DNA from: Anthostomella pinea
Taxonomy: Eukaryota > Ascomycota > Sordariomycetes > Xylariales > Xylariaceae
NCBI GenBank assembly: GCA_963556695.1
Contig: CAUWAG010000012.1
Span: 4,650,001 to 4,714,000 of the forward strand
Direction: 5' to 3'
Length of the DNA: 64,000 nucleotides
Shown: positions 10,111 through 20,919 of the stretch, piece by piece
Numbering within the stretch: position 1 is the stretch's first letter
Layout of the letters: each line of letters begins with the position of its first letter
The notes under the pieces: generated by a model
Database searches by the model: none
What the model was told of the DNA's origin: nothing
Seen by the model: only the letters and a program-made list of their open reading frames with translations
Translations under genes and position numbers: made by a program

Positions 10111-10725
10111 CTAGAAGCCGAACTGCTCTGCCATCCAGTCAACGAACGTGGCGCAGTTATTTTGGTCGGTGCTAAAGTCGATGTGCTGGTTATCCTCGTC
10201 GTCTTCGTCCCCCTTCCATTCTTTAACTGCGACAAACGTTAGCACAATTCTGCTGCGTCTGTAATAAGCACCGTGGAATAAGGCACGATAGAATGCTTTG
10301 AAACCAAATGCACTTAATCCAGTGTGTTTATCCCAAATCGGAGACTGTGGTTCGAGGAACTTACTCCAATCCTCAACCCGCTCAACATCTTGGCCATCAA
10401 GCTCGCCGAGATATTGAAGATTCGATGACTTGGGGGCTATCCAATCCTTTTCTCCGATATAGGTCTTGCTGCCCATATAGTACGGATCGTACATTTTAAG
10501 GTCATACATCATTGCCTGGAAATCTAGCTTGTCCCTGAACTTCTTGACCTGGCCAACCACGATCCAGGCATGCTGGTAACCCAGTTTGTCAATCAGCTGC
10601 TTCATCTCTTCTGGAGCCTTGCTGTAATAGCCATCCTTAGGCAGGGTCTGCTTGATGACGTAGTAGCCGTCCTCTTGGAGCTTCTTGTTTGTGAGGGCGT
10701 TGATGCGCTTGTAGTTGTCTGTCAT
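10111..10725 (-). CDS. Small protein with C-terminal NC motif, possibly NlpC/LRAT-like
   Basis: Open frame of 204 aa from the ATG at 10725 (MTDNYKRINALTNKKL). No family is recognised with certainty. Two features recall permuted papain-like (LRAT/NlpC-type) folds: a histidine in the strand-like block YQHAWIVVGQV near residue 50, and a cysteine in NNCATFVDWMAEQFG at the extreme C-terminus, reminiscent of the NCEHF-type motif. A DEDDEDN acidic patch precedes it. There is no signal peptide or membrane segment. The frame stays open upstream of the ATG for about 40 codons, back to a CTAACAG that could be a splice acceptor, so an additional 5' exon is possible. The enzyme-fold reading is an inference from two motifs only. 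Confidence 0.55.
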   Translation of the reverse strand: MTDNYKRINALTNKKLQEDGYYVIKQTLPKDGYYSKAPEEMKQLIDKLGYQHAWIVVGQVKKFRDKLDFQAMMYDLKMYDPYYMGSKTYIGEKDWIAPKSSNLQYLGELDGQDVERVEDWSKFLEPQSPIWDKHTGLSAFGFKAFYRALFHGAYYRRSRIVLTFVAVKEWKGDEDDEDNQHIDFSTDQNNCATFVDWMAEQFGF

Positions 10726-11404
10726 TTCCTTCTCTTTGTGCTTGGACTGCTTCTGCGACTGGTCGTCCGATGGGTGTTTAGGATGGTAATGGTTAACAGT
10801 TTCACATGACGAGTACCTTTTAGGTCTATACTTTACCTGTTAGAAACATGCAAATAAGGTATACATTACCAACTGTTGAGTTCTATAATTATCTGTAATG
10901 GTATCTATAACTACGCGATGGTTACTTCTCGTTATCTATGTATTACTAGTAAGGTAGTGGTTACTATATACGGCCCGACCCATAAATTCTGGACACCTGT
11001 ATTAGACTCGCCGGCCCCCTGCTGTGCTTGTAATTAGATCATTGCGTCATCCTCTCTCGTCAGTCTCAGCTGAATCTCAGCTGAACCAACAAGCAACAAC
11101 TGTATTTGGCGCTTGCTTCAAGCTTGGTTCAAGGGGAGATGTTCATTAGACTCTCAGACGAAAGTTGCTCAGCTTGTGCCACGCTCCAAGGTGTCTCATG
11201 ATGCCATTGCTGAACGTCCAGGTTCGATGGATGCAGAAGTCTTGACGCCTTCGCCCCGTCGTCTGACACCTGACGACTGCGCTATTCACGGCACCGAAAG
11301 AAGCATCTCTCATTCTCGGCCCCTCCAGCTGCCAAACGCTATCGGTGCCTAACTCAAGTATCACGGAAGAAACAGACGCCTATTGACGACTAACATCCTT
11401 CATC
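10726..11404. promoter_or_regulatory. Divergent intergenic region
   Basis: Separates the NC-motif gene (minus) from the RTC5-like gene (plus). It is AT-rich in the first half. No other gene, tRNA or clear repeat seen. Confidence 0.4.
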
Positions 11405-12512
11405 ATGGACTTGACCTTAGCGACCAGAAGTATGGCAAGCTGGAAGGCAGGAGGGGAACTTGCCCTGTCACAAATCATCCAGCGCATACATGGCGAAATC
11501 GACGAATATTCAGCACTGAATGAGGAGGAGAGGTCGGCGCTCGCAGCGACGCTCAAATCGTGTGCCCTCGACAACAATGCAGCCGGCATGACTGAGTCAA
11601 CGTTGCGCGCTCTCCTCCAAGCCAAGGCCGCGTGGCCCAGCCCCGCCAGTAGCGTGGTACAGCTCATGTTCGATATGATGGCCTATCTCAGCACGATACC
11701 TTTCCCGCCGCCGTCGACGGACATGCTGCCAAGGAGCCTATGTCGGGACCATGTTACCCGCGCCTTGGTATGGCTCCTCCCCAAACGCGCCGACAGCATC
11801 ATAGAAGCGAGCGACGTTGGCCGGGCCCGCACCCCAGCAGATCACCGCCGTCTCCTCTTCCAGAGCCTGGCCAGCAGCCGGGTCGAGAACCCGACGGCAG
11901 ACTACGATGTCGCAGCGGCCCGCGCTCGAGCCATGCGCAACGCTTACGACATTCCGCGGACCTCGGCAGCCAGCTTCGCAGGGCTGAACCACGACAGCGA
12001 TGGTGATGAGATGTACCACGATGTCCTGGATGTCATGTTCAGCACCCAGCCGCGCATTAGCAGATCTCTGGCCCCCGTCGCTCGAGACCAGCTCCGCCCG
12101 CTCGCCAAGGAGGTTGTGGCCGGGCTGGACTACGATGCTCCTCGGCTGTATGATTTGGCCATACCACAGGAGCGACTGGTGGCACTGTTGAGGTTATTGT
12201 TGGCTCTTAAGACTGCAGTGGGCAAGGAATCCCCCGAATGGCCCGACTTGGCTATATTCGACGCAGCTGCTGCGCGTGCGGTCGCTCCTTTCATCTCGGA
12301 CGCCGGTACGGGGATTATTACATATTCGTCGTTTGACGATGCCCTGAAGACTGAGGTACGTTGGACTCTGATGCCACCTAGTCAGTGCTATCCTTGGCTT
12401 CTTGGCTGACAATGTTGGATCATAGCCCAGCTTGTTCACACCACTCTATCGCTTGTTAGAGCAGATTTTCCTGGATAAGAAACCACCTAGGCGGTACAAT
12501 CAGCCCTTATAA
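11405..12512 (+). CDS. RTC5/TLDc-like protein, C-terminus lost at a MITE insertion
   Basis: Model 11405-12355 joined to 12426-12512, 345 aa. The intron has a GTACGT donor and a CATAG acceptor and restores ITYSSFDDALKTEPSLFTPLYRLLEQIFL. The arrangement resembles the helical N-terminal half of RTC5 and other fungal TLDc proteins: an EELSAL-like helix, VVQLMFDMMAYLSTIPFP, then ERLVALLRLLLAL, ending at the point where FxxLYxLFEHxLF leads into the TLDc domain. RTC5 is linked in yeast to V-ATPase disassembly and telomere capping; TLDc proteins bind V-ATPase. Here the TLDc domain is absent. The frame enters the left end of a MITE (12509) and stops at once at the TAA at 12510-12512. No TLDc coding sequence is visible beyond the MITE. 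Probably a truncated paralogue; family assignment is moderate. Confidence 0.6.
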
Positions 12513-12700
12513 GTCTCCGTACGCGCCATGTTAGAGCAATTCCAGATCACACGTGAAGATCTGGAAATACTAGAATAAACAGACAGACATAAGCAGCTCA
12601 TGGCTATAAAGTCATCTTCGATACTTATTCCAGCGTGCTGATTCCTTTTTTAACAAATGCACCTTTCGCTTGTTGGATGAGAAGTGTACGGAGATTTGTG
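12509..12700. mobile_element. MITE copy A (ATAAGTCTCCGTACG family)
   Basis: About 192 bp with terminal inverted repeats: ATAAGTCTCCGTACG at the left end and GTACGGAGATTTGTG at the right. It is non-coding, with internal ATAAGCAG/TTATTCC blocks that can pair. It shares its left interior (CCAGATCAC, GGAAATACTAGAATAA) with copy D at 50.9 kb. Its left end supplies the stop codon of the RTC5-like gene. Confidence 0.8.
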
Positions 12701-13121
12701 AGGGTTTAGTGTAGATGAAGTAGAACAGCCAGGAAGAAAAGTAGCTCGGTAACATGAAGTTAGAGGTATATCCATGTTGAACATTGTCTCTGCCTTATGT
12801 TGGCCGTATATCCTGGGATTCTTGTTCTTAATTCTTGACTATTACTGCGAGCGGGAGAAAGCGGTGGTCGACATGACTTGATGGGTGAAGGAAGGCAAGC
12901 AAGCTAGGCAGGAGTTACACCCCGGTAGTCTGCTGTGTGTGAACATCCCCAATTCGGATGGTCGAGGAGGAGCGGAATGGCCAATTGCACGTTCTGCGGC
13001 GTGGTCCAGAGGAGATGGTCGTTTCGTTGTCCAGAATGTTGTGAACCGGCTTGTGTATCATGTAAGACCACATACTGTTCTCTCCTTAGATAGTGGTGGC
13101 CCCTCTGTTTGCCCCAAAACT
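12701..13121. other. Intergenic between two MITE copies
   Basis: No gene seen. This is where a lost TLDc-coding 3' exon would be expected; reading all frames I find no TLDc-like block. Confidence 0.4.
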
Positions 13122-13320
13122 GAACTTCCAAAGTCTCCGAACACCCCTGGTTCAGCAAGCGACGGGTATATCTACTGAAAATGGCATAAGCACCCTGGAA
13201 TAAACATTAGAGTTGAGTTTTTTGGATCCAAGGTGCTTATTACAGGGAGTTTGTTCCATTAATCTGAATAGCGTTGATATTCAAGACATGATAGAGGCAT
13301 GCCGGACGGAAACTTATGAT
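13122..13320. mobile_element. MITE copy B (same family, second subfamily)
   Basis: About 195 bp. The left end TGAACTTCCAAAGTCTCCG is nearly identical to that of copy C (18.86 kb), followed by TTCAGCAAGCGA and GGGTAT. The right end reads TGCCGGACGGAAACTTATG. An internal ATAAGCACC/GGTGCTTAT pair can fold. It lies only about 420 bp from copy A. Confidence 0.75.
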
Positions 13321-14110
13321 AAGGGGTGACTGTACCTACCGACCTTAGCTTATAGGTAGTTGAACAGACGGCGGTCGCTACCATAATGGTAATCTCCTTA
13401 GATCATTATTCTCTTTCACGACTGTATGCTGCGTGAACGCCGGCTTCCAGGCCAACCGAGGCCTGTAACATGGTCATCTGCTCGTCGCGACCTCGTTGGT
13501 GCTTCGGAGCCTACTCTTCTGAAGAAATTAGAGCGTGTCAGCTGAGTAAATAGCTCTCTTACCAGTGAGTGGAGGCCAAAAGTTTAGCTAACCGCAATTT
13601 CGATAGTGTTTGCCCAAGGCAGCGCATGTTGGGTTACGAGGTCAGCTGTCCAAACATGAATGTTTGCTAACTGAAAAGCAAGGCGTGCAGTAAAAGGGGC
13701 ACGGATGTGGCTGAGTCGCGCTCGTGTAGTCACTGCCACACTTCAGCCACGTCAAGCAACGTCATCAAATGGGCTTCGTTTCGACCTTCCAGCAGCCAAG
13801 CTCCCGATGTATCCGCGAAGTACTTCATGAAAGTCCAGGTTTGTCGACGTTCAACGGCTCAAAGGAACAATTTGCTCAAAAGGTGACCATCTCGGTTACG
13901 TTGAGTACTATCAACCCGGAAGTGTCTCATCGCCATCCCAGAAATAGAGACAGATGACATAGTTGCATGAATCACTGGGCTTCCAGGCGTTGCCACTACT
14001 TGTCCTATCAAGGCCCAGGCCACGCTACTGGATCTGAACCTGAACCTGAACCCGGACCTGAAGTGTGATCTTGCTGAAGTTGAGCTGTCAATGTGAACAA
14101 CTCATCACTG
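13321..14110. other. Intergenic upstream of chitinase
   Basis: No gene seen. A short CTGAAC-type tandem run lies at about 14034-14060, shortly before the chitinase promoter. Confidence 0.4.
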
Positions 14111-14113
14111 TCC

Positions 14114-14120
14114 ATATAAA
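14114..14120 (+). promoter_or_regulatory. TATA box of the chitinase gene
   Basis: ATATAAA sits 36 bp before the ATG at 14156 and about 180 bp before the chitinase ATG at 14301. If it sets the transcription start at the usual spacing, the ATG at 14156 would be the first in the mRNA. Confidence 0.45.
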
Positions 14121-14155
14121 CACATGTATAAGACCCGACCACTCGTCCACATTAC

Positions 14156-14300
14156 ATGCCATCTCCCAGATCCCTCATCTTCTTCACCATCTCCGTGACA
14201 GTATTACTAGCCGCCCTTCTGCTGAGCAACGCCTACCCCTCTTCAACACTGATCCACCTGTGCGACATACCCAGCTTCTTCCCCCCCCTCGACGGCCAAC
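14156..14300 (+). other. Signal-peptide-like leader frame in +1 phase to the chitinase
   Basis: From ATG 14156 the frame encodes SLIFFTISVTVLLAALLLSN, a textbook hydrophobic core, and then crosses a C8 run at 14281-14288. With seven C the frame would run into the chitinase ATG without a stop. No pair of GT/AG sites that I tested restores the phase. It could be a uORF, a sequencing slip or a genuine frameshift. Confidence 0.5.
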
Positions 14301-15500
14301 ATGGGAGGCGGACCAGACCAGTACCGCACCGTCGCCTACTTCGTCAACTGGGCCATATACGGCCGCAAGCACCGGCCGCAGGACCTGCCCCCCGAGAATC
14401 TGACGCATGTCCTCTACTCCTTCGCCAACGTGCGGCCCGACTCGGGCGAGGTGCACCTGACGGACACGTGGGCCGACACGGACATCCACTGGGACGGCGA
14501 CAGCTGGAACGACGTGGGCACGAACCTGTACGGGTGCATGAAGCAGCTGAACCTGCTCAAGCGCCGCAACCGCAGCCTCAAGGTGCTGCTCTCGGTCGGC
14601 GGCTGGACCTACAGCTCCAACTTCAAGCAGCCGGCCTCGACGCCCCAGGGCCGCGCCACCTTCGCCGCGTCATGTGTTGATCTCATCAAGAACCTCGGCT
14701 TCGACGGCATCGACATCGACTGGGAGTTTCCGCAGAATCCCGGCGAGGCCGCCGACTTTGTTGCGCTGCTGCAGACCGTGCGGGACGCCATGGATGCCTA
14801 TAGCCGCACCCTGCCGACGCCGTACCATTTCGAGCTGACCGTCGCCTGCCCAGCCGGCGCGAGCAACTACGACAAGCTCGACATACCCGCCATGGACCGA
14901 CTGCTGGATTTCTGGAACCTGATGGCGTACGACTACGCGGGCAGCTGGGACCAGACCGCGGGCCACCAAGCCAACCTGTACCACTGCGCGCAGAACCCGC
15001 ACTGCACGCCGTTCAACACGGCAGCCGCGCTAGACCACTACACGTCGCGCGGCGTAGCACCGCACAAGATCGTGGTCGGCATGCCGCTGTACGGCCGCGC
15101 GTTCCAGGCCACCGACGGCCCCGGAACACCCTACAGCGGCGTCGGCGAGGGCACGTGGGAGAACGGCGTGCACGACTACAAGAAGCTGCCCCTGCCGGGC
15201 GCCGAGGAGCGCATCGACCGGGAGGCGGGGGCCAGCTACTGCTACTACCCGGGCTCGCGGACCATGGTCAGCTACGATACGGTGCCCATGGCGCGCGTCA
15301 AGACCGAGTTCGTCAAGGACCGTCGGCTGGGCGGCGCCATGTGGTGGGAGAGTAGTGGCGACAAGGAGGGGCCCGAGAGCCTGATTGCGAACGTGGTCGA
15401 TGTGATGGGAGGGCCGGCGGCGCTGGACAAGACGCCGAATTGTATCGATTACCCGCAGTCCAAGTATGAGAACCTACGGGCTGGGTTCCCTACGAATTAG
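14301..15500 (+). CDS. GH18 chitinase, ChiB type
   Basis: Endo- or exo-acting chitinase of glycoside hydrolase family 18, subgroup A; hydrolyses beta-1,4-N-acetylglucosamine polymer by substrate-assisted catalysis. The 399-aa frame has no intron. Motifs in order: VAYFVNWAIYGR at the first strand, LKVLLSVGGWTYS near residue 98, the catalytic DGIDIDWEF near residues 135-143 with the acid E142, then LMAYDYAGSWD and VGMPLYGRAF, ending with GGAMWWESSGDK. Overall it follows the fungal ChiB type, which lacks a signal peptide and is linked to autolysis. Directly upstream, however, ATG 14156 opens a frame encoding a hydrophobic signal-like segment. That frame runs in the wrong phase only because of a run of eight C at 14281-14288. 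Start choice is therefore open. Confidence 0.93.
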   Translation: MGGGPDQYRTVAYFVNWAIYGRKHRPQDLPPENLTHVLYSFANVRPDSGEVHLTDTWADTDIHWDGDSWNDVGTNLYGCMKQLNLLKRRNRSLKVLLSVGGWTYSSNFKQPASTPQGRATFAASCVDLIKNLGFDGIDIDWEFPQNPGEAADFVALLQTVRDAMDAYSRTLPTPYHFELTVACPAGASNYDKLDIPAMDRLLDFWNLMAYDYAGSWDQTAGHQANLYHCAQNPHCTPFNTAAALDHYTSRGVAPHKIVVGMPLYGRAFQATDGPGTPYSGVGEGTWENGVHDYKKLPLPGAEERIDREAGASYCYYPGSRTMVSYDTVPMARVKTEFVKDRRLGGAMWWESSGDKEGPESLIANVVDVMGGPAALDKTPNCIDYPQSKYENLRAGFPTN

Positions 15501-15985
15501 GGTTATTCAATGAGCAGGCATCTTGCAAAGAATAGAGAAGCATCATTGCATTGGTATTTATAGGCAGACGACTGGATATGGAAGCGAGGAGATATCAAAA
15601 CTGCTGGGTTTCAACGTTTTTGTTGGTGCCGCATCTTCTTGACCTCGCTCTGACATAGGTAGGATGGAGCATCAGGGTACGTCCCGTAGTAAGATGTGCC
15701 GTAACACATTTCAGACGCATGGCGCGATTAGCGAGGCTCATCCTTCGCATTTGAACTGAATGACCGTACTGAATGAGTCCAGCATCGGGAACATGATAAG
15801 AGTTCAAGGCATGGAACTCAGACATGTACAGCACTTGCGATGATTGATATTCATCCATTAATCGGTATGCATTGAGTCTAGCAGGTGATCTGTGTCCCAT
15901 CCATCATTACTTCGTGTAAACTGCTCCACATGTTCCGAATCCCTTCATCCTATGCAACCAAGTCCGAAGCGTGGGTGGGATGTGT
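15501..15985. other. Convergent intergenic region
   Basis: Contains the 3' ends of the chitinase and ubiquitin-eS31 genes. No other gene seen. Confidence 0.5.
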
Positions 15986-17231
<1,246 letters not shown>

Positions 17232-18004
17232 ATGGTCAAGAAGAGAAAGAACAAGTACGTCCTCCCGCACTGCCCCTCCACTACCCACGCTCCGGATTCT
17301 ACGAGGATCGCGCCCGACTTCGCACATGGGCCCACGCATCGATGCTAACCTGCCTGCTCCTACAGCGGCCGAAACAAGAAGGGCCGCGGCCACGTCAAGC
17401 CCATCCGCTGCAGCAACTGCTCGCGATGCACGCCCAAGGACAAGGCAATCAAGAGATTCACCATCCGCAACATGGTCGAGTCTGCCGCCATCCGTACGTC
17501 TTCCTCCTATCACCCGACGACCCCCTACCACTCGGAGCAAGATGTTCATGACCCGGTCGGGACACGCTGGGACCTGGATAGATCTGGGGTTGGATCATGT
17601 GCTGTTCACTGTGGGCTATGGATTGTGACTGACAAGAACTTTGTGCGCAGGTGATATCTCGGATGCCTCCGTCTTCTCCGAGTACACGGTTCCCAAGATG
17701 TACCTCAAGCTGCAGTACTGCGTCTCGTGTGCCATTCACGGCAAGATCGTCCGGTACGTCGACCCGCGAGGGAAAGACTACGCGCTGCTTTTTGAGCTGC
17801 GTATGCGCTTGAGAAGAGCCTTGGTCGAACCTCGACACCCCAACATGCCCCGAAGTCCTCCGAGAATCGTATTAGCTGACAGACCTACGCAGTGTCCGTT
17901 CGAGAGTTGGCCGGCGCAACCGTGCTCCTCCCCCGCGTGTGCGATACAACAAGGATGGCAAGAAGGTGACTCCCACTCAGACCGCCAAGGTGGCCGGGGC
18001 TTAA
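17232..18004 (+). CDS. RPS26: 40S ribosomal protein eS26
   Basis: Small-subunit ribosomal protein eS26, which binds near the mRNA exit channel and the 3' end of 18S rRNA. Four exons, 17232-17254, 17366-17493, 17651-17753 and 17893-18004, join in frame to 121 aa, the normal length. It begins [20 protein letters not shown]; the zinc-binding cysteines are in [10 protein letters not shown] and [12 protein letters not shown]. It continues [20 protein letters not shown] and ends TQTAKVAGA. All donors are GTACGT-like except one GTACGTC variant, and acceptors are CAG. The 23-nt first coding exon is typical of ribosomal protein genes in filamentous fungi. Confidence 0.97.
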
Positions 18005-18860
18005 GTGCTTCGTTCGGCGTCTTTGTCTTTCGGCGGAAAAGGACTGGGGATACTCCGGTCCTGGGATATGGGTTCACTTGCATGACAACGGGTTTCTGGC
18101 ATGATATCACAGATAATGACCTAAATGAATCGAGTCATACTGCCATGACCATGCTCCATCTGCTCCAAACTGACTGCGCCGTTACGTGTTCCACTGTTGC
18201 TATGCACGATTTCCATCTATTTGGATGCCTTGCCAACCGACTTGATGATTACCCTGTTCTCTTGTCATCTTGAGGGAGCCTCCGGCATGCCTGTCTACCT
18301 GCAGCATACGCCACAGTCTACCGTCCTCCAAACATTGTGCTTCCTGCCGCCGCTTCAGATCTCGGTCCAGCGCGGATCCGCTAGGATGGGCATACAATCT
18401 TGGAGGGCTCGACACAGCCAAGAAGAGCATCGACCATTATCATCATGAGAATCTCACGATCTGCGGTGGCATATGCAGCCAATCACAGTCATTCCAGTCA
18501 ATTCGCCCCGAAATAATCGCTCAGTCCAGGTAAACTTCCAATCTTGCCCCCCAAGGCTTGCATTGATGCCGTTACTAGCTAGTGGTCACATGAATTCGGC
18601 CGTTCAGTGTGGCTGTCACCTACCCCGGTTCCAAACTTGGTGATGTCTCGGCTACAGTGCTGCCTTATGTCCTCCCAACACAATCCCTTTTCACTCGTTC
18701 TGGGCGCCTACAGTACCAGTGTAACGGTGGTTAGCGGAGCAACTCTCGTCCGAGACGGCGTCACTTGATGAATATTCATGGAATCTTGGGCCTGGGCGGC
18801 TTCTAGCAGCAACTAGAGATACACAAGCCGGTTCTTGCCAACAAATTTGGATAGACTGAA
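18005..18860. other. Intergenic downstream of eS26
   Basis: No gene seen; short frames only. Confidence 0.45.
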
Positions 18861-19060
18861 CTTCCAAAAGTCTCCGTACATCCCTCATTCAGCAAGCGAA
18901 GGGTATGTTTGATGAGCTGGAATAATCACTCTGGAATCAGCGTTGGAAAGGGCTTGTTAGATCAAGCCTGCTTGTTCTAGGGTGCTTATTCCTTTGACAT
19001 GAACGGACATAGCGTTGCAATCTAAGCATTGATAGAGGTATGCCGTACGGAGACTTACAT
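18861..19060. mobile_element. MITE copy C (same family as 12.5, 13.1 and 50.9 kb)
   Basis: Left end ACTTCCAAAAGTCTCCGTAC, right end GTACGGAGACTTA: near-perfect terminal inverted repeats of about 13 bp. The interior shares TTCAGCAAGCGA, GGGTAT, GATAGAGG and ATGCCG with copy B. About 195 bp, non-coding. Confidence 0.8.
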
Positions 19061-19609
19061 ATGGGGAGTTCACGCATCTGCTGGCCCCATTCGCTAGACT
19101 GGTACATGCATGCTACAGTGAAGATGCTAGTGTAGAAACCAGCACTGGCTCAGCCCGGCAGGTGAAGCCGAACGCTCAGTGTCTCGTTTCTCCTGTATCA
19201 ATGCTGGGTATGTGACGCGTTGAAAACTCGCAACCCCTTTCTTGGCCTGCCCCTTATCCATATCATGGTAATCCAATACCTCCGCGAGGAGAAGACGAGA
19301 TGGGTGCGTACGCTTCAACTAGACAACCTCTCGGGCTCGGTTTCCTTTCCATGCAGCCCATCAGCTGAGAAACTATGGCTATCGAGTCATGTTAAGCAAC
19401 CGCAGATATTACGAATCACCCCATAGCCTTGAAAAGTGGCAGGATGTCTTTCTCGACCCAACAAACACTGCCAACCCGGGTTGCTGCACTTGGCTACCTG
19501 GTAGCGAAGGTCAGGGGTGGACAGTAGTTATTCCAATGAACGGGCTGCCGTTAGAACATAATAGCCAAAGTCTGTTGCTCTGGGCCCGGCGGTTTAGGAG
19601 TTAACCGTA
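19061..19609. other. Intergenic, no gene seen
   Basis: Short overlapping frames on both strands without a recognisable domain. Confidence 0.4.
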
Positions 19610-20010
19610 AGAAATATCAGTAACTTTAGAAACCTACCCTCCTAACCTCATTAGGAAGCCATCCCGACGATTTAATTGGCTGCGCACCGCCCACCACATC
19701 GCAAGTACTTCAATTTGCGTGCGTTTTCCACTTAACTAGAAGTACCTAACATAATTTCACTGGGTAACCACGTGGTTAGGATTAGGGTTAGTGGTTAGGG
19801 TTAGCCGGGGGTTTGGGGGGCGGTGCGAGCCCCCCATCTATGAATGTGTCCTTTTGATCGCAGTGGTGGTGGTGATAGTGGTGATGGGTGGTGTTGTTGA
19901 GCTTTAGTGGGACTGAGCGCTGGATACACCCGCTGTGATTGGCTGATTAGGAGGGTAGGTTTTAACGGATCGGAGGGTAGTTTTATAAAATTACTGAAGA
20001 AATATGCATG
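19610..20010. mobile_element. Inverted-repeat element with internal telomere-like repeats
   Basis: About 400 bp bounded by imperfect inverted repeats: left CAGTAACTTTAGAAACCTACCCTCCTAA, right (minus strand) CAGTAATTTTATAAAACTACCCTCC, with a second CCTACCCTCCTAAT copy inward. The interior holds TTAGGATTAGGGTTAGTGGTTAGGGTTAG at about 19777-19805, a GGGGGGC..GCCCCCC hairpin near 19817-19836 and a GGTGGTGGTGATAGTGG purine-rich run. It is non-coding. The arms suggest a non-autonomous mobile element, but the class is unknown. Confidence 0.55.
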
Positions 20011-20919
20011 GTTACCGGATAAGTTGGCCAGATAAGCATCGTTCGGTCACCGGACTCGACCCGTCAAGACTTCCTTATATCAGCGATGTAGTGACTTCAA
20101 GTTATCGGACGTACATGGTCGTATCGAGACTGAGAGTTGCTCTCATCCGATGGCTCCAAGGTAGTATTGAGGGTCCATGACAGCGCACGCCGGTGTCACA
20201 CCGGCGGCGTGTGGTTCCAGATGGTCGGGTGGCCCTAGGCCGTGCGGCCCGCGACTTATATCTAGGCCATGATATCTGAGCTACATAGGTAGTGCGCACT
20301 GACTAGGAAAAGCTTTCGCGAGTCAGTGGGAGCCATGATAATCTAAGTAGCCTCATTCTCGAGTCACCTTGTCGATTCCCAGGTACCACAGAGTCGGCGC
20401 TGTCACGCAGGGGTTCCCTTCTAACCAGCCGCTGCGAGGCGATCTTGCTGCTTGGCAGAGTGGACGTCCATCTGCCGTCGCGCTCGGACCATCTAAATTC
20501 AGAGGCTCTTATCTCTATAGTCTCATGAGCTGGCGCAGCATGAGGATATCTTATGCTTCTTCCCGAACCGAGCGAACCTATCCGACGAGGCGGTGATCAG
20601 TGGAAATCTTCCAGCGCTGGGGCAGTTGCCGGCATCATCATGGTATCTTGCAATAGGAAGCGAGTGCTCTTTTATCTTGGGCGAAAGGCGAACTCAGCAG
20701 CCAACATATCGATTGAGAAAGTACCAATATACTGATTGATACAGAGAGTCCATTCAAGACCATCTTAATTAATACAAGAGGGCAACCATCACTAGGTAAT
20801 CAATACCATATACATGAAGTCCTGTGCCCCTCTAATAGAAACTCCGATCAGAATGCTCAAGGCTAAACAATCAAAATACCGTCATAGTGTCAATAGGTCA
20901 ACGTCAGGCCGAAGATGAC
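20011..20919. other. Intergenic, no gene seen
   Basis: No coding region, tRNA or clear repeat identified. Confidence 0.4.

Noticed and set aside
14156..14680. 174-codon frame starting at ATG 14156 as a separate gene
   Set aside because: Its second half is the out-of-phase translation of the chitinase; only the hydrophobic leader is of interest.
19777..19805. True chromosome end or subtelomere
   Set aside because: The TTAGGG run is short, degenerate and flanked on both sides by ordinary genes.
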